Shown: piece by piece, positions 1-12,636 of the stretch
Position numbering within the stretch: position 1 is the stretch's first letter
Layout of the letters: every line of letters starts with the position of its first letter
From: Amblyornis subalaris
Lineage: Eukaryota; Chordata; Aves; Passeriformes; Ptilonorhynchidae
Length of the DNA stretch: 64,000 nucleotides
NCBI GenBank assembly: GCA_018881555.1
Contig: JACAXG010000053.1
Coordinates: forward strand, 3,027,210-3,091,209
Direction of reading: 5' to 3'
The notes under the pieces: generated by a model
What the model saw: the letters and a program-made list of their open reading frames with translations, nothing else
What the model was told of the DNA's origin: nothing
Database searches by the model: none
Made by a program: the position numbers and the translations under genes

Positions 1-2255
1 ATTGTTTTCCTTTTGATGCCCATGGATGCAAAATCAGGATCTTTAAAGATGATCCATCCAGGCTAAAGTAACAATTTTGTGTATCATAAATTATATCTAT
101 AAAAGTCTGTTGAACACACATAGATACACCATTATGCTTCATTTCATATTTNGCACCAGTTATTCAAGAAATATGCAAGTTATATGAATAAAACAATAGC
201 AGAAATACCCCCGTGCTGAAGAGTTTATGAGCATGAATTCTGCATAGAAAACCACATGCAAAGTTTTCAGTGTAAGCCAGTCTCACAGTGACGACATTAA
301 AATACAAAGATACATTCAGACATTACACTGTGGGGGAGTAAAAATATAACAATAAATGCTTGTATGACTTTTGGGGAGAAGAGGCAAGAATGGAAGCATT
401 CTAAGCATTTGTCAACACTGCTCTCAATAGCACAAAACTAACGCGAGTTGCTCCTGTGTCTGACCTTCCTGTGGTTTGGTTCACAACCCAAGGAGCACTC
501 ACAGTGAACTTGACTCAACTGGACAAAATCAGAGCATCTCTGAACACTCTCCGTTCTAATTAGGTGTGTTCAGTGCAGCCTNGATCTAGTCCAAAGGAAA
601 CCCCCATGGCACAAACATTGGGGTCCTCAGCACCCTGTGTCTTGACCCACAGATCTGCCCCTGCTGGGCTGNCCTTTGTGCTAAGGTGGGCACTGCCTAA
701 CGTCCCTGTCATGGCAAGGGAGGAAGATAGTTCTCACATTTTAATGGGAAATCTATTGTTAAAATCCCTTAAGCTTCATAAGCAATCTGTAAGAAGCCAC
801 TTGCAAGAAAAAGAATTATTTTCTCCATACCTCTCCAAAGAAAGCGTTGGCTTCAGCAGTCCATTAACAGAAATGACTGCAGGTGCCTATCTTTCCTGCT
901 AAAATTAAAAAGCTTTATGCTTACTCCTAATTCTATTATTTTTCATCGTAAACATTGTCTCGCTAATCCTGAATTGTTCTATCTCTCAGTATCCTAATAG
1001 CAGCTCACATTTTCTCTGCTACACATTTTTTCCTCAAGGTCCAGGATTTTCTTATCTGGTGATTAAAACTGTTTAACCAATTTAACTAGTTTTCATAGTA
1101 GCAGCACATCAATAAATGGAAGAATATTGTTTTTTGGGTTCCTCCTGAGAAGATAAAACTCAGCAGTCTCCCAGTACAATAAAGGTAAAATACACAGTAT
1201 CACTCAGGCCAGAATGCTGNAGAAGGAAGTTGTGTTTGGTGCCCTTCACAAACTCTGAGAAGTTACTGCCCAAGGCCTCACAACCATGAGTGGTCACTGT
1301 TAGCAAGGACACAGTTGGAAGACCACAGGTCATCAGGAGGCAGCGACTGCTAGGAAGCCTGCAGTCTACATGGAAAACCTGGAGCATCAGGGATTTCCTG
1401 CAATCTTCCCGACGGATGATCACCATGGTCATCCAGACTACAGGCATATGTGACTCAGGGAAGTCACAAAGAAAAGGATTAGTACTTTAAGCATAATGGG
1501 AAGATGACATAGCTCAGAATGGAGGTCTAAATACAGGCAGGGAAGAAAAAAAATCTACTTAGTTATCCAACCCATAAAATCACTCATGAAAAAGAATGAA
1601 GGGCAGAAAAGCAAAGGGCCAGGAAGTCATTGGGTGGGTGATGATTATATCCAGCTCCCCTGAGAAGCTCAGGCAATTGNAATAGCAGCCAAGCATTTCA
1701 GAAACAGCCATCTGAAACGAAGGAAGCCTATAAACTTCCAGGGAATTTATAGCAGACTCCTGGACTAAGATGATTTCTTTTAACCATGTCTATGGAACTG
1801 TCTCTTGCAAGTCTACCTAGCCAGTTATTTTAAGTTTGAGAGACAACTGTAAATATCTTNCAAAGAGTAACGCTGCCATAAATCCTGCCTGATACTGTAT
1901 ATCCAAGCATCCACTACCCACCACTCCGCTAGGTAGACATCAGTCATACCCTGAAGTTAGAAACAGCAGAAAGATGTGAGGAGAATCTTTTTTCTGCCAG
2001 AGCTTGTTCGTTAGGAGGTCCATGATGTCACTTCNTGATGGTGAAATACAAACTTGGTGTTTCCTAGAGGCTCCCTCTGTCCCCAGTAACCCAGAACTAA
2101 GACTGGCAAAATAAACTGCAGGGTGATTGAAAGGGAAGAGGATGGGTGTGAGACCCACAAAGACAACANGAAAATCTGAACTTAAAAAGAGAAGAAAAAC
2201 AGAATTTTTCTGTAATTTCTGTAATGTAATGAGAAGTTAGAGGGGTCGAAGCTTC

Positions 2256-2318
2256 ATAAAAGGGTATTTATTTTTATATATTTANATANNTATTTTATAT
2301 AAAATATAACCCTTTTAT
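2256..2318. repeat. AT-rich inverted repeat
   Basis: The arms ATAAAAGGGT (2256-2265) and ACCCTTTTAT (2309-2318) are perfect complements. They bracket 43 bases of almost pure A/T that also pair imperfectly. Three of the window's ambiguous bases cluster in the middle (2285, 2289, 2290), consistent with poor read quality at a hairpin. Confidence 0.7.
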
Positions 2319-5019
2319 TTTCTTTATTTCATATCTCTCAAAATGTGGAATGGGAGGATTTTTCTTTTTTGGTTGCAATTTACTGCCTTTCAGTTGTTAC
2401 TCCCATTAGATTGAGAACTTAAGAAATCAATGTGTTTTACCTAATGTATCAGAAAGAATGAAGATATTCCATTCAAACAGAAGGAGGATTAAATAAAATA
2501 AAGCATGCATAATTAATAGTAAATTTGTTTCAGGGTTTTATAATTTTTTCATGTGGAAATCAAAGCTGCATAACAGAAATAATTTTCAAACATGCAAAAT
2601 AATAATGAAAACAGCAAGGGGGAAAAATAAGAAATAATTTACTTAATATTATTGTTTATCAAGCTAATAACACATCTCTCTGGGGCACAATGAATACAAG
2701 TTAATGTTTATATAACTCACAGAAGCTGAAAGGTGCTATTTGAAGTAGCATGTATTAAAATATAGGTGTAGCTAATTCTTATTTTAATTTTCCATTTACA
2801 TGGTAATTTTTTTTATCACTCTTTCATCCAAATATCCTCACAAAAAAATGAATTTGAAGTAGAAGGAAAATTCTTTTGTTCAAAAAATGACTGTTGGCTA
2901 TGCTGGGTTTGAATTGCCATACTGCTAAACTGACCTCTTCCACAAAAAGATGCCAAATAAGAAACCAAGACATTTCTTTCCTGCTTGTTTACATAGACTG
3001 CAGCCATACCCTGTAGGTGTTCGCTCCTCTCACTTTGGGTTTTCATTTTTTTCTTTTACATGTACATAAACTCCTGTGGAAGGGGTTGTGCCCTGAGGGG
3101 CTAAGAAAAATGGCAACATTTTCAAAATAATCTGTAGCAGACTTTGGAGGCTGAGGGTGTGAGGGAAGCCAGCAGTTCCAGCTGCAGGGAATGTTTGTCC
3201 CCAAAAGCACATGCTCCTTCCACCTTCCAACACAGACCAGGGAAGTCTGCAGAAGTCTTTGTCTTGTAAAAACACATTTATCAAATTTCACACAGACACT
3301 CTCCTGTTAGTGCATCAGACATGCAGATATATTTGGACAATGATTGAGTTGGCAATATTTAATATCTATGCATCTTATTTGTCATTTTCCAAACTGATAT
3401 GTGCTACTCCAGTGCCAGTGTCCTCTTGGCTCAGCTCCCCAGGCTCTCCTGGTAACCAAGTTCTTAAAATTGACCATGTAATTCTTCCTCCCACCAAGAG
3501 TGCCTCCCCAGCTTCACACACCAGCAAACTATGGCAGAGTTTACCTCCCAAGAAAAGTTTCTAACGCAAAATTTAACAACCAACAAATAAACCCCAAGAT
3601 CTGTGCCTCAACTAGTCCTCACAAACAGCCCCTCATGGCCTGTCTCTGCTCTCATAGTTCCCACTACAGCACAATCTGCTGGAAATCCTCAGCTCAAGAC
3701 ATCTCACTGGTTTTGATACGAGCTGCCTTTGGAAAGCTGCTTTTACACATCAATCCATTCTCTGTTTATCTCCTTACCATTATTTTCTCTTTCCATCAGT
3801 GTTTGTTTCATAATGCTGTTGGGATGATAGCAAAGTGTCAGACAATGTTCTATCACCTTCCAGCTTTCCACCCGTCCTTTAAGAAGAGAAGCCACATCTG
3901 CTGGTTCTGAGTGGTATTTCCAGTGCCACGTTAGCTGTGGTTCTGCCATGTGAAACAGCTCTCGTCGTGCAGCTCACCCCGGGAGCCTGGAATTCGGGAA
4001 GGGTTTTCTGCCACCGCCGCGGAGCTGGCAGTTACCTCCACACCTCTGCCCATGCTGCAACAGGCTGCAGAGGCAGTCTGCTCCCCCCTGCAGCAACCAC
4101 CCCCAAAACCATCACCTGCCCTTCTTGCCTTGCAATGGCACAACAGTAACAAAAATCTAAGGCCACCGAAGGAAATTGGGCAGACTGCGAAAACAGGGCT
4201 GACGCAGACAACTGTGTCACCCACGATAAATCAGACAGAAGTATTCAGAAGCAAGTAGTGACTCACATTTCTCACCCAAACCAAATAAAATGAAAACTTG
4301 CCATGGAACAAGATAACCTTTAGTTTAAGGACACAATCATAAATCACAAAATGAAGACCTCCTTTCAGGAAAGTGTCTCCAAATTTTCTTGCTCACCTTC
4401 AGCCTTTTCTATGACAATCGCTCTTGGACTGAGAGGACAGGGTAGAGGATTCATTCATCTTTATTCTTATAAATATAAATTTCTAATTTTTTGAAAGATC
4501 TAGGAGTTAACCAGACAGCGAGATGTTTTATTATTAAAAGTGATTTGCCTCACAATTGCCCATGAGTGCCAAGGGGAATTTAAACTCCTGCCTTGCGAAC
4601 CAAATCATCAACCACAGAAGTTGCTTTTCTTGTATTTACAACAGTGAAATAGCAAGGCTTTCAAAAAAGTACACTGTCTACCCATTTTACTTTTCATCAC
4701 AGTTTCTAAAATTAAATTTTACAGTCTGGACATAGCAGTCCAGAACTTGGAAAAGGCAGGATATTAAATCTGCCAGGTCAGTCCAGGACTTAATAGTAGA
4801 TCAGTAGGTCCATTCAGAAAACAAGGATTAGAATACATATCACCACAGGAGAAAATTTAAGAAAGTAGAAATCAAGATATTCCCATGGTGCTAGTTTGGG
4901 AATATGTGTACAAGTACAGGAAAAATTGCCCACACCTCAGATAAACCTTTNTTTTTCTTTTCCCAGTGAATCAATTGACAGAATTTTTGACCTGGTACAT
5001 AATCAACAGAATGTGGATT

Positions 5020-5076
5020 AAAAAAAAAACCAAAAAACAACCAAACAAAAGACAAACCCAAACCCGAACAACAAAG
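5020..5076 (+). repeat. A/C-rich low-complexity tract
   Basis: The plus strand is almost entirely A with scattered CC and CCC. It is one of several such strand-asymmetric tracts in the window. Confidence 0.75.
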
Positions 5077-6262
5077 AAGTGCTTTTGCTTCTATGCAAAG
5101 GAACGTCTCCACACAGGCTGAGTAAGCAGCAATGCACATGGATGCCTAACAGTGGCAGGTAGGATTTTCACTCTTTTGTTCCCAACACAAGTTAGTCTGG
5201 TTAGCTTTCTGCAGAGAATGAGCCTGCAGAAATCACGGCAGTCTAGGAGAACTCTCGGGTCAAACAGACATTGTTTGCATTGGGAGCAAAATAACTCGAA
5301 GTACAATCAAAACTACAAAGAAAAGTGCAGANAGTACAAATATGTCCTGCAGTTTGAAAAATGCCTTTTAACAGAGAACCAAAATGGATAAAAGAGAGGA
5401 TGTGTTATTCTCTCTTCTCTCTCTTTGAGGATATAATAAAAGAGTCAAGTACAAAAAACCCATTGGGAAACTCTGCACATTCAAAATTATTCTACTTCAA
5501 GTCACAATGTGTACTACTGAGGTGCTTAGCTTGATAAAGGTGAAATCCTGTCTCTAAAACTCTGCATGTTCTTCAGACCCAATCTTATTTCAAAGTAATT
5601 GACTGAAACTTAATCTCTGGATTCAGTCATGTAGAAAATAAGTTTGGACTACTAAAATTAGCAGCAATTCTTCCCAGAGCTTAATGTTTGAAAATATTTT
5701 AACAAAAGTTTTTGATATTGCATCTCAGTACCATTTCCAATGCTACTTTCTAAGAAAAATTACAATACCATTCTTATCTGTAACAGAGTAAGTAAAAGGC
5801 CCACATGTCCTAATGCCTTGTCCCAGACGACAGAAAGATTAACTTTAGCTTTTCCTTTTCTTTTGCCATAATACAATAAACGATATTCAGTGAGTAGATT
5901 ATTGTACGTGAAGGGGCTCATATGACACCAGGAAAAAAACCCAAATAAAGTTATTTAATAGAAATTTTTTTCCTTCTTACGTAATAAAATTAAAATAATT
6001 AAAAGTGTTTGTACCTTAGGGGTTTACTTCCTCAGGAAAGCTATTATCTTCAGCTGTTTATAAAGGAGTTATGAGATCAGCCTAATGATAATGTAAAGAA
6101 ACAATGTAAATTAAAAATTCAAGGCATTATAATTGAGTTTATTAGCTTATCACTCATCCTTACTATTAGAAAAAATAAGTGAAAAAATCAGATGGTGGTT
6201 GAGTCCTCCTCCAGAAGAACATTACTTTTCAAGCTTGAAAAAGCTAGTGAACATTTCCTCTT

Positions 6263-6306
6263 CCAAACAAACAAAAAAACCACCAAAACCAAACCAACAA
6301 ACCCCA
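6263..6306 (+). repeat. A/C-rich low-complexity tract
   Basis: The plus strand consists of A runs with CC and CCA interruptions, of the same type as the tracts at 5.0, 16.0 and 16.6 kb. Confidence 0.7.
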
Positions 6307-8250
6307 TGCTCCCCCAACATATTTTTACCTATCTGTTAATTTAAGAAGAAAGCAGAAATGACACGATGAAGGCATTATCATAAAAAAAACAAGGGAAACA
6401 CTGGAAATCTGGAAGGCATTTATTGGATTAACGTCAAGAGAGGCTTTAGCAGGAGCAGAAAGACTCACTCTGACTATGCCTAACCTTGCACAGGAGCCTT
6501 CCAGCTGCACACAGNTCCCTTCCAGCCACACAGCTCCTCTTGGAGTAGGGTTTCATGGAGCAGATGGAAGGCTCAAGCCTGATGAAACACAGAGACATCG
6601 CCCAGCACCTACGAGAACAGACCCTGCAATCAGATTTCCGAAAACCATGGGAAATTGAGCCTGAATAAAAATTACAGGACTAAATCAATTACTTTCAAAA
6701 CAACTCCTCATCTTTGGAGAAGACCAGAACACAGTTATATGTCAAAGAACTGAAACAAATCAAGTTATTCAGCACAAACCACTGACCTGGAGAAAAGCGA
6801 TTATTTATGCTCTATTATACGCTCCGTGGTATTAAAATCTTCTGCATTATTTATAACACCTTCATCCCGCAGCAGGAGCCGCTCGCAACCTTCAGCATCC
6901 CCGACAGGTGGCGTCTGGAATCCCACCGCACAATTCCACCGAAAACTTGGGAGTAATCAAAAGCTTCTTATGCAAAAGAGATTTATTTTGATTCTTTTTG
7001 CTGCTTGCGTGCTGAAACTGCCCTGCACAAGCTGTCAAACCACAGAGAGCAGACGAGATAAACGGACACGGAGCAGAACTGCACATCCTTAGAGAGCCTC
7101 AAAGGCATACAAGTGTATGAATCCATTACAGAAAAGCAAATACACAAAATAATTATAGATTAAAAAAGGGTAATAAAACTACTAGGCGAGAAAAAAGTAG
7201 ACAAAAAAGACAGTTTAAGACCGAGAAAAAGTCATGTAGTAATTTTACCTTGCAATCTCAGTCTCTTTTTTATTCCTGTACTACATTAAAATACATAATT
7301 TTTCTTAAAGACTAATGTGAAAAACAAACCCACCAAAACCTGTTTTTTAAAACACTTCCACCTTTTNTTTTTCCTCTAGTAAAGTAATACAAATTTTTTT
7401 TCGAGCCTTGGCTAATGGAGTATAGTAAACAAAGGTAACAATATCTACAGGCCTAATTTCATTTCACATTAAATTTTTATTGTGGTTTGGTTTATTACAC
7501 AATTCTGCAAGCAAAACCTGCTGTGAATGAATGAAGAGAAAAAAGAGAAAGAAGAAAACAGCTCCAGGACTTGATGCACGCAGAGTCCTGTGGACATGTT
7601 ACCTGTTACGCCAACACTCTCCAGAGAGAGGTAGCTCAGTGCTATCTCTGCAGTACAGAAAGCAAGCACACATGTCCAGCAGCTTCCCCAAAGGCACAGA
7701 ACAAAGCAGGGAAAGGCCAAACTAGAAACCACTCTATTCAGTTCCCCAGCATTATACACAAGCCTGGAGATTACAGCTTCTCTTTGCATTTTCCCCTAAA
7801 ACATATTAGAAATTCTGTATGCAATTTTTCCTACTCTGTCTGCTCATAATTTTTGAAAATTATACTACAAAGATTGAAGCCAATTATTCCCCTTCAGAAT
7901 GACAGAACCTCATTGATTTCAGTAGCTGTGGGTGTCTAAAAGCTTCAAGTTTGTTCACGTACAGCTAGTTTTAGAAGAGTAGNAAAAATAAAACCGGTTA
8001 CAACTATTTAGTAGACCAAGATCATAAAAGGAACTACTTAGTTCCAGCTCCAGTGAGAGCAATACAAATGTTATGCTCTTCACTTTGCTGGGAGAGGTGA
8101 GGAACAGCAAAGGAGTGATTCCTCTGGCCAGCAGGTTTCAGAAGCATCCAGAGATCGTACATTTCTAGTCTGCTACTGTTTATATTCAGTTAACTTTGAT
8201 TTCTAGATTATTTTGGAATTGGTACCACAAAAACACACTGTGAGAATTAC

Positions 8251-8436
8251 TCTAGAAGAAGGAGCAAGTCTAGGGGACACCCAGTCATTGTCGATCCACA
8301 TCTTTACAGCTGGGAGGTGTTCATGACCATCCCAGAGAAGCCTATTATAAATTCCTTTCGGAGGAATTTCTAGAACCAGCACCATGAAATCTCTCACTAC
8401 ACTGCTTCCAAATCCTTTATGTGTTTTGAGCAACAA
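8251..8436 (-). other. Candidate internal exon, unverified
   Basis: On the minus strand a strong acceptor (TTTCTTTCTCTTTACAG ending at 8437) precedes a 186-nt open segment. It starts LLLKTHKGFGSSVVRDF and ends APSSR, at a moderate donor AGA|GTAATT (GT at 8250-8249). The length is an exact 62 codons, phase 0 to 0. It cannot splice directly to the first exon at 62153, which is phase 1: the joined frame would hit TAA after a few codons. I do not recognise the peptide. It could be chance or an old repeat. Confidence 0.2.
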
Positions 8437-8979
8437 CTGTAAAGAGAAAGAAACCACAGTCAAGCTATTTGGAATACACTGCTCTACCAGCACCTTGCTG
8501 TGCCCATTCAGGANAGACTTGAAATTTCACAATCTGCATTTAAATCAAGNCATCAGTGCATGTTTTGATAAAATATATGTAATTCTCATTCAAAACTGGA
8601 CATTATGAAGAGCACAACAGTTTTCTAGTGTGGAGTTAAGCTAGTGACAAGCTAAGCTCTTTTGCTTATATCAAAAAGCACTATAGAATATAATAACCCA
8701 TTGAATGAAAATTAGTGCATGCCAGAAAAAAAGCTCATCTGTAAATTTCCCCAAATACCAGAACTCAAATAATACAATCCAGGAGGGAAAAAACCTTAAA
8801 TCTTTGCTCAAATATAAGCAAAATTAATGGTTTTCTTGATTAGTAGAGCTATTTTTATTTCCAAAAAGCACAGTTCATTGAGCTACAGTCCTAACATTAT
8901 CATGTGTAAATAAAAGAGGGAGCAGCACAGTAAATATGATCTCATCATAGAAATGTCACATATCTGAAGCACAAGCCAG

Positions 8980-10012
8980 ATGGGTGCAAAACATTCCAGC
9001 ATGTGGCTTTAAGGAAAAGCAGGCACCAAAGNATCTCAGGAGCAGCTGGGTGCCGGGAGAGGAGCCACATGTCTGGAGGATCAGGATGGATGGTTACAGG
9101 CTGCTTCATAAAGAAAGGCCAGGAAGAAGAGGAGGACTTGTTGCATTCTATGCTAAGGAGAACCCTGAGTGTATAGAAGTCAGGTATGGCAATTGTGGAA
9201 GCCTTATCAAATGCCTCTGGGTCGAGATCAGAGGGGTCATCTCCAAGGGAAAACAATCTTACAAATTGCGCAGAACTCGGCTGGGTGGGAACTTTCATAG
9301 AGGCTAAAGGAGCTGGTGAGTGCTGCAAGTTTTTCAAGAATTCTCCCCTGGAAGCACAAAAACAATTCATCCCCTTTAAAGGTAAGGGGAGAAAGTGGAG
9401 CACCTCCTTGGCTTCACTGTGAGCTTCTGAGTCTGCTGAAAACCAAAAGAGAAGTGTTCCAGACATGGAAAAGCAGACGAATATCCACTGGGGACTACAA
9501 GGGCATCTGCCACTGCATGCAGAGATGAGANGATCTAGGCAATTATAGAGCCATCAGTCTTCCTTCAGTCCCCAGAAAAGTTATGGAACAAATCCGTCTT
9601 GGGGGCTATCACCAGTCAGATGAAGCACATGATTGCAAAATCCCACACAGATTCACCAAAGGCAAATCGNGCTTGACATTCCTCATCTCCTTATATGAAA
9701 AAGCAAGCTGCTCAGTGGATGTCNGATGAGACACCAACATTGCCTACCTGGACTTCTCCAAGGCTTTTGACACTGTTTCCCACAGCCCCCTCCTAAACAA
9801 GCTGCTGTGTTATGGTCTGGACGAGTGGTCCATGCGGTGGGTGCACAACTGGCTGACAGGCCATACCCAAAAGGTGGTGGAAAACAGCTCCTTTTCCATC
9901 TGGGAGCCTGCCACAGCTCGATGTTGGGCCATCTTGTCTAAACTCTGCTTTTGCCATGAAAATTTGGACCAGATGACCCTTAATGACCCTTCCAACCTGC
10001 TATTCTATAATC
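8980..10012 (+). mobile_element. CR1 LINE copy 1, old, internally deleted
   Basis: Plus-strand translation around 9084-9240 gives the CR1 endonuclease signature (DGYRLLHKERPGRRGG, then a decayed LWVEIRG). Around 9540-9920 it gives reverse-transcriptase sequence with NYRAISL, FTKGKSCLTFL and YLDFSKAFDTVSH; the last carries the motif A aspartate. Several stops and frameshifts break the frame. The sequence then jumps directly to the CR1 3' end (GGACCAGATGACC, then CCTTCCAACC and the TATTCTATAATC tail at 10001-10012), so the catalytic FADD part and the thumb region are deleted. The 5' end is truncated within the endonuclease domain. Confidence 0.9.
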
Positions 10013-11924
10013 AAAGCCTCCTCTGTAGGTGACCCCAGGTTCTGAACAGGTGCCTGACAGAGGGTAGCACCAAAGAAATGATTCCTCAGGCTTGGCACCA
10101 GCTCTCAGTGGTAACAAAGAAAAAAGACTGTGGGTTGCTCAATATCAAAACTATATTCCCTACAAATCTCTCTTTTTTAAAATGTTTTTATTAGGGAGCC
10201 ATCTTGCACTTCTGGGAAATTATGAATTATATGATCCATTAAATGCCACACAGTTGTCTTTGTCGATAACACATTTTTGTTGTCAGCTGCTTATGGTGAA
10301 TCTGATGTATTTGATGCAGGCTGCAGTAAGAATCAAACTGAAATGCACATCAAGTTTTGTATAAGAAATCCCTCAAACCATAATGTTTTTTGACAGTCTT
10401 GTGACACGGTCAACACTTTAAACACATTTATTTATGCAAATTAACTNTGTGCTGTTAATCATAAAAATACTTCTTAATAGAATATTAAAATAAGGCATTA
10501 ATTGGAAAAAATACTTCTAAATTCCTCAAAGACAATTCTGCTAAGTTGTATTCTCTGAGGAAATTNAAAATGGAGCCAAACAGGAAATTCAAGTATTTAG
10601 AGGCAAGGTGTTTGCCATAATTCATATATTTTCCGGTCACTTCAACATTTCCAGCTTTGTTATGCCTCACTTCCTGCAGTCAGTCAGCTTCTAACTCTCA
10701 AACATCACTTATNCATACACTAAGATTTATACACTAAGCAGAAGTCTTCCCCCATTGTGGNGTCCTCTTAATTGGTATGATCCCATGTGTGTGTCATTCC
10801 AACTCAGTTACAATACATAACCAAAAATCACAGGCTTCGACTGAGCCAAAAAAAAAAAGTTTAAAGTGATTTTGNTTTTTTTTCCCTTTTAATTTCAAGC
10901 TGTCTTTAGAATGATACTCATTTTTTTTCCAGGGCCTGATCCAAAGCTCAGTGAATTCAACGGAAAGACTCATCAGCTTCAATAGCATGGGAGCAGGCTC
11001 ATAACACACCATATGCCAAGTATGAAAGTATCCATCTGTCACTGATCCATATCTTGTTATTGTTATGTGCATTACAACAAGGGATTAGTTTTCCAAGAGA
11101 TGAAGCTTGTAAAGGAGTTGCTGGAGGAATTTATAAACAAAGGTTTCCGAACACGTAAGCACCCCTGAGCGCAGGCACACATCACCCAAGTCAGCAGTGC
11201 TGCTGTGTCTGACAGCATTTGGTGTTCCCCTCCACAGCCCTGCAGAGAAAGGTCCCTATAACCTACCAGCTCAGGTCTCTGGCTTTCAGGCTGCCAATAA
11301 GTTTATAACTGATGGATATTTCACTGAGAGTGAGTGCCAAGCAAAAATCTATGTGACCTTCATGCACAGGGACAGAGGACTCAGCAGCAGAGCAGTGACA
11401 GCCATCAGGATCCCTTCACTGGTACCACTGATAGGATCAGTGTCACAGGGGCATCAACACCCTATCGTATTATATTGAACTATCCGCCCCTATTTTGCCT
11501 GAAAAAGCAGGAAACAGTATTTCCCCTAGTCACAGAAGTGTGATGGCGCAAGTCATTTTTAAAAGCATGCTGACGGAAGTATAGAAGTCCCCCTGCAATT
11601 AAGGATCTTGCTTGTTTAGTTAATTATCCTTTTCAACATTTCCCTACATCTTGGCAAACAGAGAGAGCCCTCAAAAAAAGACAGCAGAAGGCGGGCACCA
11701 ATCTGAAGATCACCTCGCCATCTTCTCTCTCTCCAAGATGAATCAGTTGCATTTGAGAGCACGACGAAGATTCCTTTCACAAACCCAATCACTTTTGCTC
11801 ACAAAGTGAAACAAGCAGAAGCAACTCTGCTCTGAAAGAGGTGGTCATGATGAGTGGGCTCCTATATTTAGGTGCTCATCCGAACCATGGTAAGCCCTAA
11901 GAAATTACCCTGTCAGCATCTTGC

Positions 11925-12245
11925 CCCAAAACCCCACTTCCTCTCAGCCTTCTCTCAGAACAGCCCCCACAGCCAGCTGGCACCAAACTCATCCCTACAG
12001 CCTCCTCCTACAGGTGCCAAGAGCTGCTAGCCAGCAGCCTCTGTGCACAGTCTCCATCCTTCTCCCCAGCACCTCCCAATAACCACCTGTGCCTCCTCCC
12101 ATCCCCTCAGTCCTTTGCTTCCTGCCATGCCAGCCCTCCCTTCATGCCCCCTTTTCCTGTCTCACACTCCTGCATGCTCCCTGTTGTTACCCCAGCGGCA
12201 CACCCCCACACATCCCCATTCACTGCTTATTCGCTCAGCATAATC
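11925..12245 (+). repeat. C/T-rich low-G block
   Basis: About 320 bases are rich in CCT, CCC and CAC on the plus strand and poor in G and CpG, inside AT-rich surroundings. A 66-codon open frame inside it is a composition artefact. Confidence 0.6.
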
Positions 12246-12513
12246 CTACCTAACGTTTACTAAATTCTAATTTCTGCTGCATGAACACAAGGCATGTGTA
12301 AAACCTAAGCACCTTTCCTAGCACTGGCAGCCATCATACTCGGGAGGACAGTTTAAAAAGTAGGTCTGACTAAAACAGCCTTCACAGTAACAGAGGTTGC
12401 CTGGGGATGCAGCTTGTCTTCACCACCTTGAAACATTTTTTTGAGCTTGGCTCCAGTTATTTGAAACAGTATTCTGTGTTTCACCTTTGGCAAAGTTTAC
12501 CTGTCCAACTTAC

Positions 12514-12636
12514 CTGAACCAGTGGGCATAGATTCATATTTGGAGTTATAGCTTCTCCAAATCCAACTACATAATGGAAATATTCTTATGATAAAATCGA
12601 TTTCATACTGTAGTTTAAGTCTTCTCAAAGGCTGTC
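12514..12636 (-). other. Candidate internal exon, unverified
   Basis: On the minus strand the segment ends GGTTCAG and is followed by GTAAGTTGG, a full-consensus donor (GT at 12513-12512). An AG at 12638-12637 gives a 123-nt exon open in phase 1 to 1, compatible in phase with the first exon at 62153. The polypyrimidine tract before that AG is poor. The peptide (for example YEIDFIIRIFPLCSW) is AT-codon rich and unfamiliar. A 9-base donor match is expected by chance about once in a window this size. Confidence 0.15.

Larger units (their letters stand above)
1..8250. other. Non-coding AT-rich stretch
   Basis: No gene is supported. It holds the inverted repeat at 2.26 kb, the A/C tracts at 5.0 and 6.3 kb, and a small CpG-containing patch near 3.96-4.05 kb. 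Open frames of 60-136 codons here show no recognisable domain. Confidence 0.6.

Noticed and set aside
3931..4224. 97-codon minus-strand frame with a hydrophobic start near a small CpG patch
   Set aside because: No known domain, no splice context and overlapping open frames on the plus strand; likely due to local GC content.
8945..9466. 173-codon minus-strand open frame
   Set aside because: It is antisense to the CR1 copy 1 coding sequence, so it is a shadow of the element.
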